DNA from: Azospirillum oryzae
GTDB taxonomy: Bacteria > Pseudomonadota > Alphaproteobacteria > Azospirillales > Azospirillaceae
Assembly (NCBI RefSeq): GCF_900177515.1
Contig: NZ_FXAK01000002.1
Location: 172,001 to 236,000 of the forward strand
Reading direction: 5' to 3'
Length of the DNA: 64,000 nucleotides
Shown here: positions 44,563-56,974 of the stretch, piece by piece
Layout: each line of letters starts with the position of its first letter
Numbering within the stretch: position 1 is the stretch's first letter
The notes under the pieces: model-generated
What the model was told of the DNA's origin: nothing
Seen by the model: the letters and a program-made list of their open reading frames with translations, nothing else
Databases searched by the model: none
Translations under genes and position numbers: made by a program

Positions 44563-46394
44563 ATGGCCTGCTCCGTGGTGGTGAGCCGCAGGGTGAAGAC
44601 CGCGCCTTGGCCCGGTTTCCCGTTGCGGTTGGCGGCGGTCAGGCTGCCGCCGAAATCCTCGACGATGCCGTGGCTGATCGACAGCCCCAGCCCCAGCCCC
44701 TCGCCGGCTTCCTTGGTGGTGAAGAAGGGTACGAACAGCCGGGGCAGATCGGCCTCGGCGATACCGCCGCCGGTGTCGGCGACGCTCAGCAGCGCTTCGC
44801 CCTCCGCCGTGACCAGCCCGATGCGCAAGCGGCGCACCGGACAGCCGCGCATGGCGTCGGCGGCATTGCCGATCAGGTTGACCAGCACCTGCTGCAGCCG
44901 CACATCCTCCGCCACCACCCGGACCGGCTGATCGGGCAGATCGGCCTCGACCGTGATGTCCTCGCGCCGCAGCTTGGATTCCAGCAGGGCAAGCGCCTGG
45001 CTCACCGCGCCCTGCACCGACACCGGCCCCAGCGTGCCGGAGGCGCGGCGGGCGAATCCCTTCAACTGGCGGGTGATGGCGGCCATGCGGTCGGTCAGTT
45101 CGGCGATCTCCGCCAGATTGCCGCGCACCGCGTCCATCCGCCCGCGCTCCAGCAGGACCACGGCGTTGTCGGCGAAGCTGCGCATGGCGGCCAGCGGCTG
45201 GTTGATCTCGTGCGCGATGCCGGCCGACATCTGGCCCAGCGCCGCCAGCTTGGCCGCCTGGGTCAGCTCGTTCTCCGCCGCGCGCAGATCGGCGGTTGCG
45301 GCGGCGACCCGGCGCTCCAGTTCCGCCCGCGATTCCTCCTGCAGGGCGATCCGCTCGACCAGGGCTACCCGGCGCAGCGCCACCGCATAGGCGGTGAGCG
45401 CGACCATCGCCACCGCCGCCGCCGCCAGCAGACCGGCGACCCAGGCGCGGGCGGTCACCGGGTCCAGGCTGGTCAGGCTGTGCAGGGTCCAATCGCCGCC
45501 GGGCATGGCGACGGAGGTCAGCAGATAGCGCCGCGGCCCGCCCTTTTCCTCCAGCGCGATGCGGTCGGAGGCGCCGCCGAAGGCCCAGGGCAGCACGTCC
45601 AGCCCCTCGCTGGTGCCTTCCGGCACGATGGGCAGGCTGATCGGCAGCCGGCGGGGCAGAGCGTGATAGCGCCACGAGGGCATGTTGGTGATGAACACGA
45701 CCCCGTCGCGGTCGGTCACCAGCAGCTTTTCCTGCCCCGGAGTCCAGCCGCGCTCCAGCCGGTCGAACCCCAGCTTCAGCACCACCGCCCCCACTGTGCG
45801 GTTTTCCGCCACCACCCGATTCGCCGTGTAATAGCCCGGCACCAGCGAGGTGGTGCCCAGCGCGAAATGGTGCCCTTCCCCCTGGTCCATCGCCATGCGG
45901 AAATAGGGACGGTAGGAGAAATTCTCGCCCACGAAGCTGGCGGCGCTGTTCCAGTTGCTGGCCGCCAGCGTCGTCCCCTTGGCGTCCATCACGTAAAGCG
46001 CCAGCGCGTCCAGCGCCTGGGCAATGCCCTGCAGCTTGCGGTTCAGCCGGTCGACCGCGGCCGGCGTCGGGTTGACCAGCAGGGCGCGCACCTCCTCGTC
46101 CTGCGCCAGCGCCAGGGGAACGGCGGCATGACGCTCCAGCTCCGCCCGCAGGTTGGCGTTGTAGAGCGCCAATTGCGCCCGCGCGCTGTCCTTCAGATCG
46201 TCCAGCGCCACGGACGAGGCCCAGCCCGCCGCCAAAGCCGCCGCCGCCGGGACGCCCAGCAGCAGCGCCACCATCAGCAGCCGGCGCGGCCGTTCCAGCG
46301 CCCGGGCGACCAGCTGCGCCGCCGGCGACAACGTCGCGGCGGGGGAGGGAAGGGCGGTCGAATCTGTCGCCGTGCCGGTCGGATTGCTAAGCAA
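44559..46394 (-). CDS. dctB: C4-dicarboxylate sensor histidine kinase DctB
   Basis: A roughly 611-residue membrane kinase. A first membrane helix (LLMVALLLGVPAAAALAAGW) is followed by a long periplasmic double-PAS sensor (LALYVMDAKGTTLAASNWN, SFVGENFSYRPYFR), a second helix (GLLAAAAVAMVALTAYAVAL), a coiled linker, HisKA with AGIAHEINQPLAAMRSFADN and an HATPase with ADTGGGIAEADLPRLF and GLGLGLSISHGIVEDFGG. It senses external succinate, malate or fumarate and phosphorylates DctD. The start is uncertain: ATG at 46547 would run through the DctD operators, so I prefer TTG at 46394 (GGGAA nearby), just downstream of them. Divergent from dctA. Confidence 0.92.
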
Positions 46395-46446
46395 CGTCTT
46401 CCCTGATCCTGCTGCGCCGCAACATTGATGCCGCAGCGCTGTGAAG

Positions 46447-46464
46447 TGTGCGGATTTTCGCACA
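46447..46464. promoter_or_regulatory. DctD operator, distal site
   Basis: TGTGCGGATTTTCGCACA, a perfect 6-bp inverted repeat with a 6-base spacer. It closely matches the DctD upstream activating sites known from rhizobial dctA promoters. It lies about 90 bp upstream of the -24 element. Confidence 0.85.
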
Positions 46465-46480
46465 TCGCCGGACCCCCTGT

Positions 46481-46498
46481 CGTGCGGATTCTCGCCCT
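46481..46498. promoter_or_regulatory. DctD operator, proximal degenerate site
   Basis: CGTGCGGATTCTCGCCCT keeps the left half-site and spacing of the distal operator but has a damaged right half. Its centre is 34 bp from the other site, so both lie on nearly the same face of the helix. Confidence 0.7.
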
Positions 46499-46538
46499 CG
46501 GCCATTCGGCAAATGCTTGATGTTGCTGGATTCAGCAA

Positions 46539-46556
46539 TTGGCCCACCGCTTGCTT
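46539..46556 (+). promoter_or_regulatory. Sigma-54 promoter of dctA
   Basis: TTGGCCCACCGCTTGCTT matches the -24/-12 consensus TGGCAC-N5-TTGC, with GG and GC exactly ten bases apart. The transcription start would be near 46566, about 100 bases before the dctA ATG. Confidence 0.85.
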
Positions 46557-46666
46557 TCACAGGCAATCAGTTGGGGTCCGCCCGCCCAGCCGGCGCCGAA
46601 TGCCGGACGAAAGAACGGGCACCCCGCCAGGAACGCCGTTCTGAGGAACGCCACGAGGAGAGCAAC

Positions 46667-47983
46667 ATGAGCGCCGACGTGACCGCCGCCCGCCCGGGCA
46701 CGGTGAAGAAGCCCTTCTACACCAACCTGACCGTCCAGGTTCTGACCGCCATCAGCATCGGCATCCTGCTGGGGCACTTCTACCCGGCCATTGCGGTGCA
46801 GATGAAGCCGCTGGGCGACCTGTTCATCAAGATGGTCAAGATGGTGATCGGCCCGATCGTCTTCCTGACGGTGGTGACCGGCATCTCCTCGATCGGCAAC
46901 CTGAAGAAGGTCGGCAAGGTCGGCGGCAAGGCCCTGCTGTATTTCGAGGTGGTGACGACCTTCGCGCTCGGCATCGGGCTGCTGGTCGTCAACCTCGTCC
47001 GACCCGGCGCCGGCATGAACATCCTGCCGGGTCAGCTGAAGGCCGACGCGGTACAGAAATACGCCACCTCCGCCCATGAGCACGGCTTCATCGACTTCGT
47101 CGTCGGCATCGTGCCGGACAATGTCGTCGGCGCCTTCGTCCAGGGCGACATGCTGCAGATCCTGTTCTTCGCAGTGGTGTTCGGCGTCGCCCTGTCCGCC
47201 ATGGGCCAGAAGGGCAAGCTGGTCGAGGACATCTTCGACAAGATCGGCCATGCCCTGTTCGGCGTGATCGGCATCCTGATGCGCGTCGCCCCGGTCGGTG
47301 CCTTCGGCGCCATGTCCTTCACCATCGGCAAGTACGGCATCTCGTCGCTGACGGCGCTGGGCCAGCTGATGGCGTCGGTCTATCTCACCATGGCGATCTT
47401 CATCTTCGTCGTGCTGGGCGGCATCGCCAAGGCCTATGGCTTCAGCATCTGGAACTTCATCCGCTACATCCGCCAGGAACTGCTGATCGTGCTCGGCACC
47501 TCCTCCTCGGAGTCCGTGCTGCCGCGCATGATGGAGAAGATGCAGAAGTTCGGCTGCTCCAAGCATGTCGTCGGTCTGGTGATCCCCACCGGCTATTCCT
47601 TCAACCTGGACGGCACCTCGATCTACCTGTCGATGGCGGCGATCTTCATCGCCCAGGCCTTCAACGTCGACCTGACGATCTGGCAGCAGCTCTACATCCT
47701 CGTCATCCTGATGCTGACCTCCAAGGGTGCGGCGGCGGTCACCGGCGGCGGCTTCGTGACGCTGGCCGCCACCCTGTCGGCCACCGGCGTCCTGCCGATC
47801 GAGGGTCTGGCCCTGCTGCTGGGCGTCGACCGCTTCATGTCGGAGGCCCGCGCGCTGACCAACCTGATCGGCAACGGCGTCGCCACCGTCGTCGTCGCCA
47901 AGATGGAAGGCGAGTTCGACGAGAGCAAGGCGGTCGCCGAATACCAGCAGCACTTCAAGGAGCCGGCATTGGCCCGGATCTGA
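46667..47983 (+). CDS. dctA: C4-dicarboxylate:cation symporter DctA
   Basis: A 438-residue inner-membrane carrier of the DAACS family that takes up succinate, fumarate and malate with protons or sodium. Family blocks are visible: [20 protein letters not shown] (start of the transport core), [20 protein letters not shown] (serine-rich reentrant loop), [20 protein letters not shown] (NLDGT substrate/cation motif) and [20 protein letters not shown]. The start is set by GAGGAG seven bases upstream, giving the usual length. It is transcribed alone from a sigma-54 promoter under DctBD control and ends at a strong hairpin. Confidence 0.96.
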   Translation: MSADVTAARPGTVKKPFYTNLTVQVLTAISIGILLGHFYPAIAVQMKPLGDLFIKMVKMVIGPIVFLTVVTGISSIGNLKKVGKVGGKALLYFEVVTTFALGIGLLVVNLVRPGAGMNILPGQLKADAVQKYATSAHEHGFIDFVVGIVPDNVVGAFVQGDMLQILFFAVVFGVALSAMGQKGKLVEDIFDKIGHALFGVIGILMRVAPVGAFGAMSFTIGKYGISSLTALGQLMASVYLTMAIFIFVVLGGIAKAYGFSIWNFIRYIRQELLIVLGTSSSESVLPRMMEKMQKFGCSKHVVGLVIPTGYSFNLDGTSIYLSMAAIFIAQAFNVDLTIWQQLYILVILMLTSKGAAAVTGGGFVTLAATLSATGVLPIEGLALLLGVDRFMSEARALTNLIGNGVATVVVAKMEGEFDESKAVAEYQQHFKEPALARI

Positions 47984-48075
47984 CGACCCGCCGCAAACGC
48001 GCGGCACATATGCGGGCGCCGGATTTGGAAATTCCAAAGATGATCCATCCGGCCCTCATAAGGATCCTGTAAGGT

Positions 48076-48113
48076 AAGGGGGACGTTTCGATTAGGTTCG
48101 AATCGTCCCCCTT
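48076..48113 (+). terminator. Hairpin terminator after dctA
   Basis: AAGGGGGACG pairs with CGTCCCCCTT (10 bp, perfect); the 18-base loop contains a further CGATT/AATCG pairing option. It is followed by CCGTTTCG, not a pure T-tract. Confidence 0.7.
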
Positions 48114-48223
48114 CCGTTTCGCGGGGCGGTTGGCGCAACAGTCCGAATGGGCTATAACCGCCAATCAGGTGAAGTGAACGCAAAGAATTAACTGAAATCT
48201 TGTTAACCGGAGGAAGAGACCCG

Positions 48224-50533
<2,310 letters not shown>

Positions 50534-50544
50534 GATAGGGTTTT

Positions 50545-50652
50545 GCCCCCACCCTAACCCTCGCCCTCTTCGAGGGAGAGGGAACTGCCGCTGAAATCCC
50601 GCAAGGCTCCTGCCCCCTCTCCCGCGAAGCGGGGGAGGGATGGGGACGGGGC
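50545..50652. repeat. GC-rich palindromic intergenic repeat, copy 3
   Basis: CCCCCACCCTAACCCTCGCC, then CCCTCTTCGAGGGAGAGGG and CCCCCTCTCCCGCGAAGCGGGGGAGGG hairpins, ending GGGGACGGGG. It lies 12 bp after the maeB stop and may act as its transcript end. Confidence 0.85.
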
Positions 50653-50732
50653 ATGCGCAAGTGCCACGCCCCATTCCTCAACCGACAATTCGTGCTATCC
50701 CTTACCCGTAGCCAACCAATTCGGCACGGGGC

Positions 50733-52736
50733 ATGAGCAACCAGCGCAAATCCGGCAATTCCGCCGCCGCCACCGCCGCGGCGCTGATCGGGCAGGCCGT
50801 GCCGCTGCATCAAGCCGGCCGACTGCCTGAAGCCGAAGCGCTCTATCGCCAGGCGATCGCCACCCAGCCGCGCCAGCCGGATGCCCTTCACCTGCTCGGC
50901 ATGATCGCCTGCCAGACCGGCCGCTTTGCCGAGGCCGCCGACCTGATCGGGCAGGCGGTGGCGGCCAAGCGCGACGTTCCCGATTACCACGCCAACCTCG
51001 CCTACGCCCTTCAGGCGCTCGGCCGCTCCGTGGAAGCGGAACGCGCCGCCCGCAACGCCCTGCGCCTGCGCCGCCCGTTCCCGGAGGCCGCCAACACACT
51101 GGGCAACGCCCTCAATGCGCAAGGCAAGGCCGCCGAGGCCGCCGAGGCCTACCGTGCCGCCCTGCGCGCCCGTCCCGACTATGCGGAGGCGGAAGGCAAC
51201 CTGGGCGCCGTGCTTCGCAGCCTCGGCCGCTCGGCTGAGGCGGAACCGCTGTTGCGTCACGCGCTCGCCGCCAACCCTGCGATGACCGAGGCGCGTGCCG
51301 CCTTGGGCCTCGCCCTGCTCGACCTCGGGCATGCCGACGAAGGGGAGGCGACGTTGCGTGCCGTGCTGGCCCGCCGGCCGGACCATGCTGCGGCGGCCCT
51401 GGCATTGGCCGGATCGCAGCAACGCCGGGGCCGGGACGCGGAGCCGGCCTATCGCCGCTACCTGACTCTGCAACCGACGGATGCCGAGGGCTGGAACGCC
51501 CACGGACTCGCCCTGCAAGCTGCCGACCGCATCGGACCCGCCGCCGATGCCTTCGCCCGCGCCGTACGGCTCGCTCCCGACATGGCGGAGGCGATGACCA
51601 ATCTCGGCACCATCCGCCGCCTGCAGGGGCAGGCCGCGGTCTCCGCCGAGTTGCAGCGCCGCGCGTTGGACCTGCGCCCCGGCTACGCCGCCGCCCATAC
51701 CAATCTGGCGCTCGCCCTCCAGGATCTGGGCGACGACGCCGGCGCGGAGCGGGAGTTCACCAATGCCCTGGACGCCGATCCGGCGCAGGCGCTCGCCCGC
51801 TTCAACCGCGCCATCCTGCGCCTGCGCCAAGGCCGCTTGGCCGATGGGTGGGAGGATTACACCGTCCGCTTCGAATCCGGACGCCTGCGCCCGAGACGCC
51901 CCTTCAACATCCCGGAGTGGGAGGGGAGCGAGCTTGCCGGGCGCCGTCTGCTGCTGTGGGCCGAGCAGGGGTTGGGCGACGAGTTCATGTTCGGCGCCAT
52001 TCTGCCGGAAGCCCTGTCACGTTTCCCGGACGCCATCGTCGAATGCGAACCCCGGCTGGTCCCGCTGTTCCAGCGCTCCTTTCCCGGCACCACGGTGCGC
52101 GCGCCGACGCGGCGCCCGGACGATGCCGACTGCCATCTGCCCTTCGGTTCGCTGCCGCGCCTGCTGTGGAGGAGCGCTCCAGTCCCGCCCCCGCCCGCCG
52201 GCTGGCTGAAGCCGGATCCGGAGCGGGTGGCGGCGTGGCGGTCGCGGCTGGACGCGCTCGGCCCCGGCCTGGCAGTCGGCATCGCCTGGACCAGCCAACG
52301 CATCACCACCGAACGGCGCCAGTCCTATACGCAGTTGGAGGAATGGGCTCCGCTGCTGCGCCTGCCCGGCATCCACGCCGTCAGCTTGCAATATGACGGA
52401 CGAGAGGAAGAGATCGCTGCCGTCGAGGAGCGCTTTGGCCGGCCCATCCATCGCTGGCCCGACCTCGACCAGATCGCCGATCTGGAGGGCACCGCGGCCC
52501 TGATGGCCAACCTGGATCTGGCGATCACCATCGCGTCCTCCGCCGGCGAAATGGCGGCAGCGCTGGGCGTGCCGGTCTGGCGGCTGGGACGGCGTGACTG
52601 GACGCAGCTCGGCACCGCGGTACGTCCCTGGTTCCCCACCATGCGCTGCATCCATCCCGATGGGGAACCTGGTATCGGCGGTGCCATTCCCAAGGCTGTA
52701 CAGATGCTTACCAGACTTTCCGCAGGTGACCTGTGA
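50733..52736 (+). CDS. TPR-repeat protein with GT9-like glycosyltransferase domain
   Basis: A 667-residue protein. About ten tetratricopeptide repeats fill residues 15-375 (for example TQPRQPDALHLLGMIACQTG and RPDYAEAEGNLGAVLRSLGR). Then comes a glycosyltransferase-like domain: LLLWAEQGLGDEFMFGAILP (GLGD donor loop), LGPGLAVGIAWTSQ, and NLDLAITIASSAGEMAAALG with VPVWRLGRRDWTQLG. This is the same plan as the protein at 12.5 kb, but longer. TPRs would dock a protein substrate such as flagellin or another surface protein while the second domain adds sugar, by analogy with O-GlcNAc transferases. The next gene overlaps by 4 bp. No membrane segments. Confidence 0.8.
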   Translation: MSNQRKSGNSAAATAAALIGQAVPLHQAGRLPEAEALYRQAIATQPRQPDALHLLGMIACQTGRFAEAADLIGQAVAAKRDVPDYHANLAYALQALGRSVEAERAARNALRLRRPFPEAANTLGNALNAQGKAAEAAEAYRAALRARPDYAEAEGNLGAVLRSLGRSAEAEPLLRHALAANPAMTEARAALGLALLDLGHADEGEATLRAVLARRPDHAAAALALAGSQQRRGRDAEPAYRRYLTLQPTDAEGWNAHGLALQAADRIGPAADAFARAVRLAPDMAEAMTNLGTIRRLQGQAAVSAELQRRALDLRPGYAAAHTNLALALQDLGDDAGAEREFTNALDADPAQALARFNRAILRLRQGRLADGWEDYTVRFESGRLRPRRPFNIPEWEGSELAGRRLLLWAEQGLGDEFMFGAILPEALSRFPDAIVECEPRLVPLFQRSFPGTTVRAPTRRPDDADCHLPFGSLPRLLWRSAPVPPPPAGWLKPDPERVAAWRSRLDALGPGLAVGIAWTSQRITTERRQSYTQLEEWAPLLRLPGIHAVSLQYDGREEEIAAVEERFGRPIHRWPDLDQIADLEGTAALMANLDLAITIASSAGEMAAALGVPVWRLGRRDWTQLGTAVRPWFPTMRCIHPDGEPGIGGAIPKAVQMLTRLSAGDL

Positions 52737-55700
52737 GCGTTGCCGACTGGTTTGCCGAGGCGCTTCGCCACCATCAGGCCGGCACTCTCGACGCAGCCGA
52801 ACCCCTGTACCAGCGCGTGCTGCAGGCCGAACCACGCCATGCCGATGCACTTCATCTGCTGGGCGTGCTGAACCACCAACGCAACGACAACGACCAAGCC
52901 ATTGGGCTCATTGATAAAGCGGTCGAACTTGTTCCGGATGTGGCGGATTACCACGCCAACCGGGGCATTGTTCTGCAGCGTCTTGGCCGCCTTGATGAAA
53001 GCGAAGCAGCCCAGCGCCGCGCGCTGGAGTGCGATCCCACCCATGTCGGCGCCCATTTCAATTTGGGGCTGGTGCTGGCCGCGCTCGCCCGCTTTGCGGA
53101 AGCCGCCGCCGAGTATGCCGAGGCCGCCCACCTGTCTCCCGGCCTGGCCGATGCCCACCTGAATCTCGGTGCCGCCCTGCAGGAGATCGGCCGGGCGGAA
53201 GAGGCCTTGGCCGCCCACGCCCGCGCCGCGGACCTGCTTCCCGGGGATCCGCGCCCCTGGACCAACCGGGCGGTCAGCCTTCAGCATCTCGGTCGTGTGA
53301 AGGAGGCAGCCGACGCCTTGCACATGGCGGCGACGCTGGGCGGCGGCAGTTCCGACCCCACGGCGCTGTCCGCTCTCGCCGCCGCCCTCCACGCCGCTGG
53401 TCGGATGGAGGACGCCGCCGAGCGCTATGCTGACGCCCTTCGTCTCGATCCGCGCGATCCCTTTTCCCTCAATGGCTTGGGGCTGTGTCTTAAGTCGCTT
53501 GGTCAACTGGACGATGCCGCCGCCTGCTTCGATGCGGCCACCGCCATCCAGCCCGATCACGCCGATGCGCTGGACAATCTCGGCAGCATCCGCAACGCCC
53601 AGAACCGCCATGCCGAGGCGGAGTCCCTGCACCGGGAGGCGATCCGCCACCGGCCCGACTTCGCAGGCGCCTGGAATAATCTCGGCAATGCCCGACATGC
53701 CGCCGGCCGCACGGCCGACGCCTGGAGGGCATGGCATGTGGCGCTGACTCTCGACCCCGCCCTGCCGGAAACCCACACCAACCTGGGCAACGCCCTGCGC
53801 GGCGCCGAGCGTTACGCCGAGGCCGAGCGGTCGCAACGCCGCGCCATCCGGCTCGCTCCTCTGGTGGCACCCGCCCGCAACAATCTCGGCCACCTGCGCC
53901 AGGGCCGCCACGACCATGCCGGCGCCGCCGACTGCTACCGCAGCGCACTGGCGCTGGACCCGGCCTATGGCGAGGCCTGGAGCAATCTGGGGCTGGCCCG
54001 CCAGCGGATGGGGGACAATGCCGGGGCGGAACGCTGCTATGACCGGGCGCTGACGCTGCGGCCCGACCTGTCGCTGGCGCACTTCAACAAGGGCCTGCTG
54101 CGGCTGGAGGCCGGCGATCTCGACCATGGCTGGCCCAGTTATGCCTGGCGCTTCGGCTCCGGACAGGTCGGGCAGGGGCGCCAGCCGCGTGCTCATCCAT
54201 GGCGCGGGGAGGATTTGACCGGTCGCCGGCTGATGATCTGGGGCGAGCAGGGGGTGGGCGACACCATCCTGTTCTCCGCCCTCTGCCCCGAATTGGCCGG
54301 CCGCGCCGTTTCCACCATCCTGGAGGTCGACCGGCGGCTGGTGCCGCTGTTCGCCCGCTCCTTCCCGGCCCTGCGGGTGCGGCCGGAGGCCCTGGACGCG
54401 CAGGGGCGGGAGGCCATGGCGATCCCGGACTACGACCGCCATGTGCCGATGGGTTCCCTGCCCCGCGTCCTGCGCCGCCGGTCGGCCGATTTTCCGCCGC
54501 GCCCGTCCTGGCTGGTGCCCGACGCCGGGCTGGTGGAGCGCTGGCGCGAACGGCTGGCGGCGCTCGGCCCCGGTTTGCGCATCGGCATCGGCTGGCGCAG
54601 CCAGATGATGACGGCGGAGCGCAGCGTCGCCTATCTGCCGCTGGACGCCTGGGCGCCGCTGTTCGCTTTGCCCGGCATCCGCTGGGTGGTGCTGCAATAT
54701 GGCGAGGTGGAGGCGGAGGTCCGGCAGGCGGAACAGCGTTTTGGCATCAAGCTGCACCGCTGGGACGATCTCGACCGCAAGGACGATTTCGACGGCGTCG
54801 CCGCCCTGATCGCCGGGCTGGACCTCGTCATTTCGCCCGCCATGTCGGTCGGCGAGTTGGCCGGCGCGCTCGGCACCCCGGTCTGGCGCTTCGGCACCCG
54901 CGACTGGACGCAACTGGGGGCCGGTGTCCGCCCCTGGTACCCGTCGATGCGCCTCTTCCAGCCCCAACCCGGCGAGCCGTTGTCGGAGACGATGGCCGAT
55001 ATGGCCTGTGCGCTGCGATCCCTCTCCCGATTATCGGGCACGTCACGCCCTGCGCCCCTCTCACCCAGTCCTCTCCCCAGGGAGGAGAGGGTATCCGCAG
55101 CGGGAGAGGGGTTGGCGGCACAGGCGGTCGCCCTGCACCGGCAAGGCCTCCTGCTCGATGCTGAATCCCTTCACCACAAGGCTGTGGCTGCGGCTCCGAC
55201 CCACCCGGCGGCCTGGACCAATGGGGGGCTTACGCTGCTCCGGCTTGGCCGCGTCGACGCCGCCATCCAGTGGCACCGGCGCGCGGTGGCGCTGAACCCG
55301 GCCTTTCCCGAAGCCTTGGGCAATCTTGGCGTGGCGCTCCAGGCCGGTGGGTCCGCGGGAGAGGCCGCGACGCTGCACCACCGCGCCGTCCGGCTGCGTC
55401 CGCTGCTGGCCGAGGGCTGGGGCAACCTCGCCGCCGCCCTGCTCGCCGCCCGGCACTTCGCCGAGGCGGAGACCACCTGCATGCGTGCCGCAGTCCTGGC
55501 GCCGAGCCTTGCCGGCATGCTGACCACCGCCGGCGCCGCACTGAAGGGGCAGGGGCGTTTCGCCGAGGCCGTCCGCCAGTGTCGCCGTGCATTGCGCATC
55601 GCGCCGACTTCAGCCAAGGGCTGGTCGAACCTGGGCATGGCCCTGGCCGGTCTTGGTCGCTGGAACGATGCCCTCAACGCCCACCAGCGCGCATTGACGC

Positions 55701-56770
55701 TCGCCCCGGACCTGCCGGACGTTCTGGTCAACCACGGCCACCGACTGCTGATGCGGGGAGAGCGTCGCCCCGCCCGCGACTGGACCGAACGGAGCCTGAG
55801 GCTGGCGCCGGGCAGGGCGGACGGCCGAATGAACCGTGCTCTGCTGCGCTTGGCCGAAGGCGACCTAACCGGCGGCTGGGACGACTACGCCCGCCGCTTC
55901 GCCACCGGCGATGCCGTATCCCGCCGCCTCACCATCCCGGAATGGCAGGGCGAACCTCTGGCCGGCCGCCGGATCCTGGTTTGGGGGGAACAGGGGCTGG
56001 GCGACGAGATCATGTTCGGCACGGCGCTGCCCGACCTGCTCCGCCGGTCCGGCCGGCTGATCGTCGAATGCGATCCGCGCCTGACCGGTCTGTTCGCCCG
56101 CGCCCTTCCGGGGGCGGAGGTTCGCGCGCCAACGGCGGACCCGCGCGACGCCGACCGCCATGCGCCCATGGGCAGCGTTGCCGCGCGGCTGCGGCCTGCC
56201 CTGCGGCATTTTCCCTCAGCCGCCCCGCTCTTCACCGCCGAGCCGCGGTTGGCGGCGGAATGGCGCGGCCGGCTGGCGGCCCTCGGCCCCGGCCTGCGGG
56301 TCGGCATCTGCTGGCGAAGCAGCCGCATGACGGCCGACCGGGCCGGCGCATACAGCCGGATCGACCAATGGGGACCGGTCCTCTCCGTGCCGGGCGTAAC
56401 CTTCGTCAGCCTGCAATATGACGGGCACGAGGCGGAGCGCGAGGACGCCCTGCACCGTTTCGGCACGGTGCTGCACCATTGGCCCGATCTGGACCAGCGC
56501 AACGAACTGGAAGGGGTGGCGGCGCTGATGTCCGGTCTCGACCTCGTGATCTCCGCCCCGACCGCTGTGGGAGAGCTGGCCGCAGCCCTCGGTATCCCGG
56601 TCTGGCGGATCGCGGGGGCCGGCGACTGGTCGGCCCTGGGGACGGCGGTGCGGCCCTGGTTCCCATCGATGGCGCTGTCCGGCCATGGCGGTGACCATGA
56701 CGTGACCCTGGCGGCGGTCGCGCAACGCCTGCAGCGCCTCGCCGAAGGGCCCCCTGACCATCGCCTCTAA
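52733..56770 (+). CDS. Double-length TPR-glycosyltransferase, fusion of two units
   Basis: A 1345-residue protein with the arrangement TPR-GT-linker-TPR-GT. The first TPR block spans about 1-450 and its GT domain 455-762 (LMIWGEQGVGDTILFSALCP, VISPAMSVGELAGALGTPVW). The linker is about residues 767-793. The second TPR block spans about 794-1030 and its GT domain 1035-1335 (ILVWGEQGLGDEIMFGTALP, LVISAPTAVGELAAALGIPV). Each half resembles the 667-residue gene product just upstream. The linker is rich in Pro, Ser, Arg and Glu and is the in-frame translation of a copy of the intergenic palindromic repeat, so two formerly separate genes appear to have merged. Translation is coupled to the upstream gene. 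Function as above: probable protein glycosylation. Confidence 0.8.
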   Translation: MSVADWFAEALRHHQAGTLDAAEPLYQRVLQAEPRHADALHLLGVLNHQRNDNDQAIGLIDKAVELVPDVADYHANRGIVLQRLGRLDESEAAQRRALECDPTHVGAHFNLGLVLAALARFAEAAAEYAEAAHLSPGLADAHLNLGAALQEIGRAEEALAAHARAADLLPGDPRPWTNRAVSLQHLGRVKEAADALHMAATLGGGSSDPTALSALAAALHAAGRMEDAAERYADALRLDPRDPFSLNGLGLCLKSLGQLDDAAACFDAATAIQPDHADALDNLGSIRNAQNRHAEAESLHREAIRHRPDFAGAWNNLGNARHAAGRTADAWRAWHVALTLDPALPETHTNLGNALRGAERYAEAERSQRRAIRLAPLVAPARNNLGHLRQGRHDHAGAADCYRSALALDPAYGEAWSNLGLARQRMGDNAGAERCYDRALTLRPDLSLAHFNKGLLRLEAGDLDHGWPSYAWRFGSGQVGQGRQPRAHPWRGEDLTGRRLMIWGEQGVGDTILFSALCPELAGRAVSTILEVDRRLVPLFARSFPALRVRPEALDAQGREAMAIPDYDRHVPMGSLPRVLRRRSADFPPRPSWLVPDAGLVERWRERLAALGPGLRIGIGWRSQMMTAERSVAYLPLDAWAPLFALPGIRWVVLQYGEVEAEVRQAEQRFGIKLHRWDDLDRKDDFDGVAALIAGLDLVISPAMSVGELAGALGTPVWRFGTRDWTQLGAGVRPWYPSMRLFQPQPGEPLSETMADMACALRSLSRLSGTSRPAPLSPSPLPREERVSAAGEGLAAQAVALHRQGLLLDAESLHHKAVAAAPTHPAAWTNGGLTLLRLGRVDAAIQWHRRAVALNPAFPEALGNLGVALQAGGSAGEAATLHHRAVRLRPLLAEGWGNLAAALLAARHFAEAETTCMRAAVLAPSLAGMLTTAGAALKGQGRFAEAVRQCRRALRIAPTSAKGWSNLGMALAGLGRWNDALNAHQRALTLAPDLPDVLVNHGHRLLMRGERRPARDWTERSLRLAPGRADGRMNRALLRLAEGDLTGGWDDYARRFATGDAVSRRLTIPEWQGEPLAGRRILVWGEQGLGDEIMFGTALPDLLRRSGRLIVECDPRLTGLFARALPGAEVRAPTADPRDADRHAPMGSVAARLRPALRHFPSAAPLFTAEPRLAAEWRGRLAALGPGLRVGICWRSSRMTADRAGAYSRIDQWGPVLSVPGVTFVSLQYDGHEAEREDALHRFGTVLHHWPDLDQRNELEGVAALMSGLDLVISAPTAVGELAAALGIPVWRIAGAGDWSALGTAVRPWFPSMALSGHGGDHDVTLAAVAQRLQRLAEGPPDHRL
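55053..55111. repeat. Palindromic repeat copy inside a coding sequence
   Basis: GCCCCTCTCACCCAGTCCTC, then CTCCCCAGGGAGGAGAGGG and GCGGGAGAGGGG, a shortened relative of the intergenic repeats. It is read in frame, without stops, as the linker (LSPSPLPREERVSAAGEG) between two TPR-glycosyltransferase units. Confidence 0.85.
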
Positions 56771-56974
56771 CCATCGCCCCTGACCATCGGATGGGGAGGC
56801 TCACGCAATTCCGCATTGCGATTCCGGAGCCGCCCCTTTATCGACTATGGCCGCCGGTCGCCACGCAGGGTGGATGACCCGGCGCCCGCGCCGTCGTAAG
56901 CTGTTTCCTGCCTGACGGCGACAGATGGGTTCAGGACGGGGTTTCGGGTCGGGGTTTATGGGAAAGGACGGTCG

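Noticed and set aside
56755-56789. Short tandem repeats of ACCATCG at the end of the TPR fusion gene
   Set aside because: Only three imperfect copies of about 15 bases straddling the stop codon; too short to mean more than local slippage.
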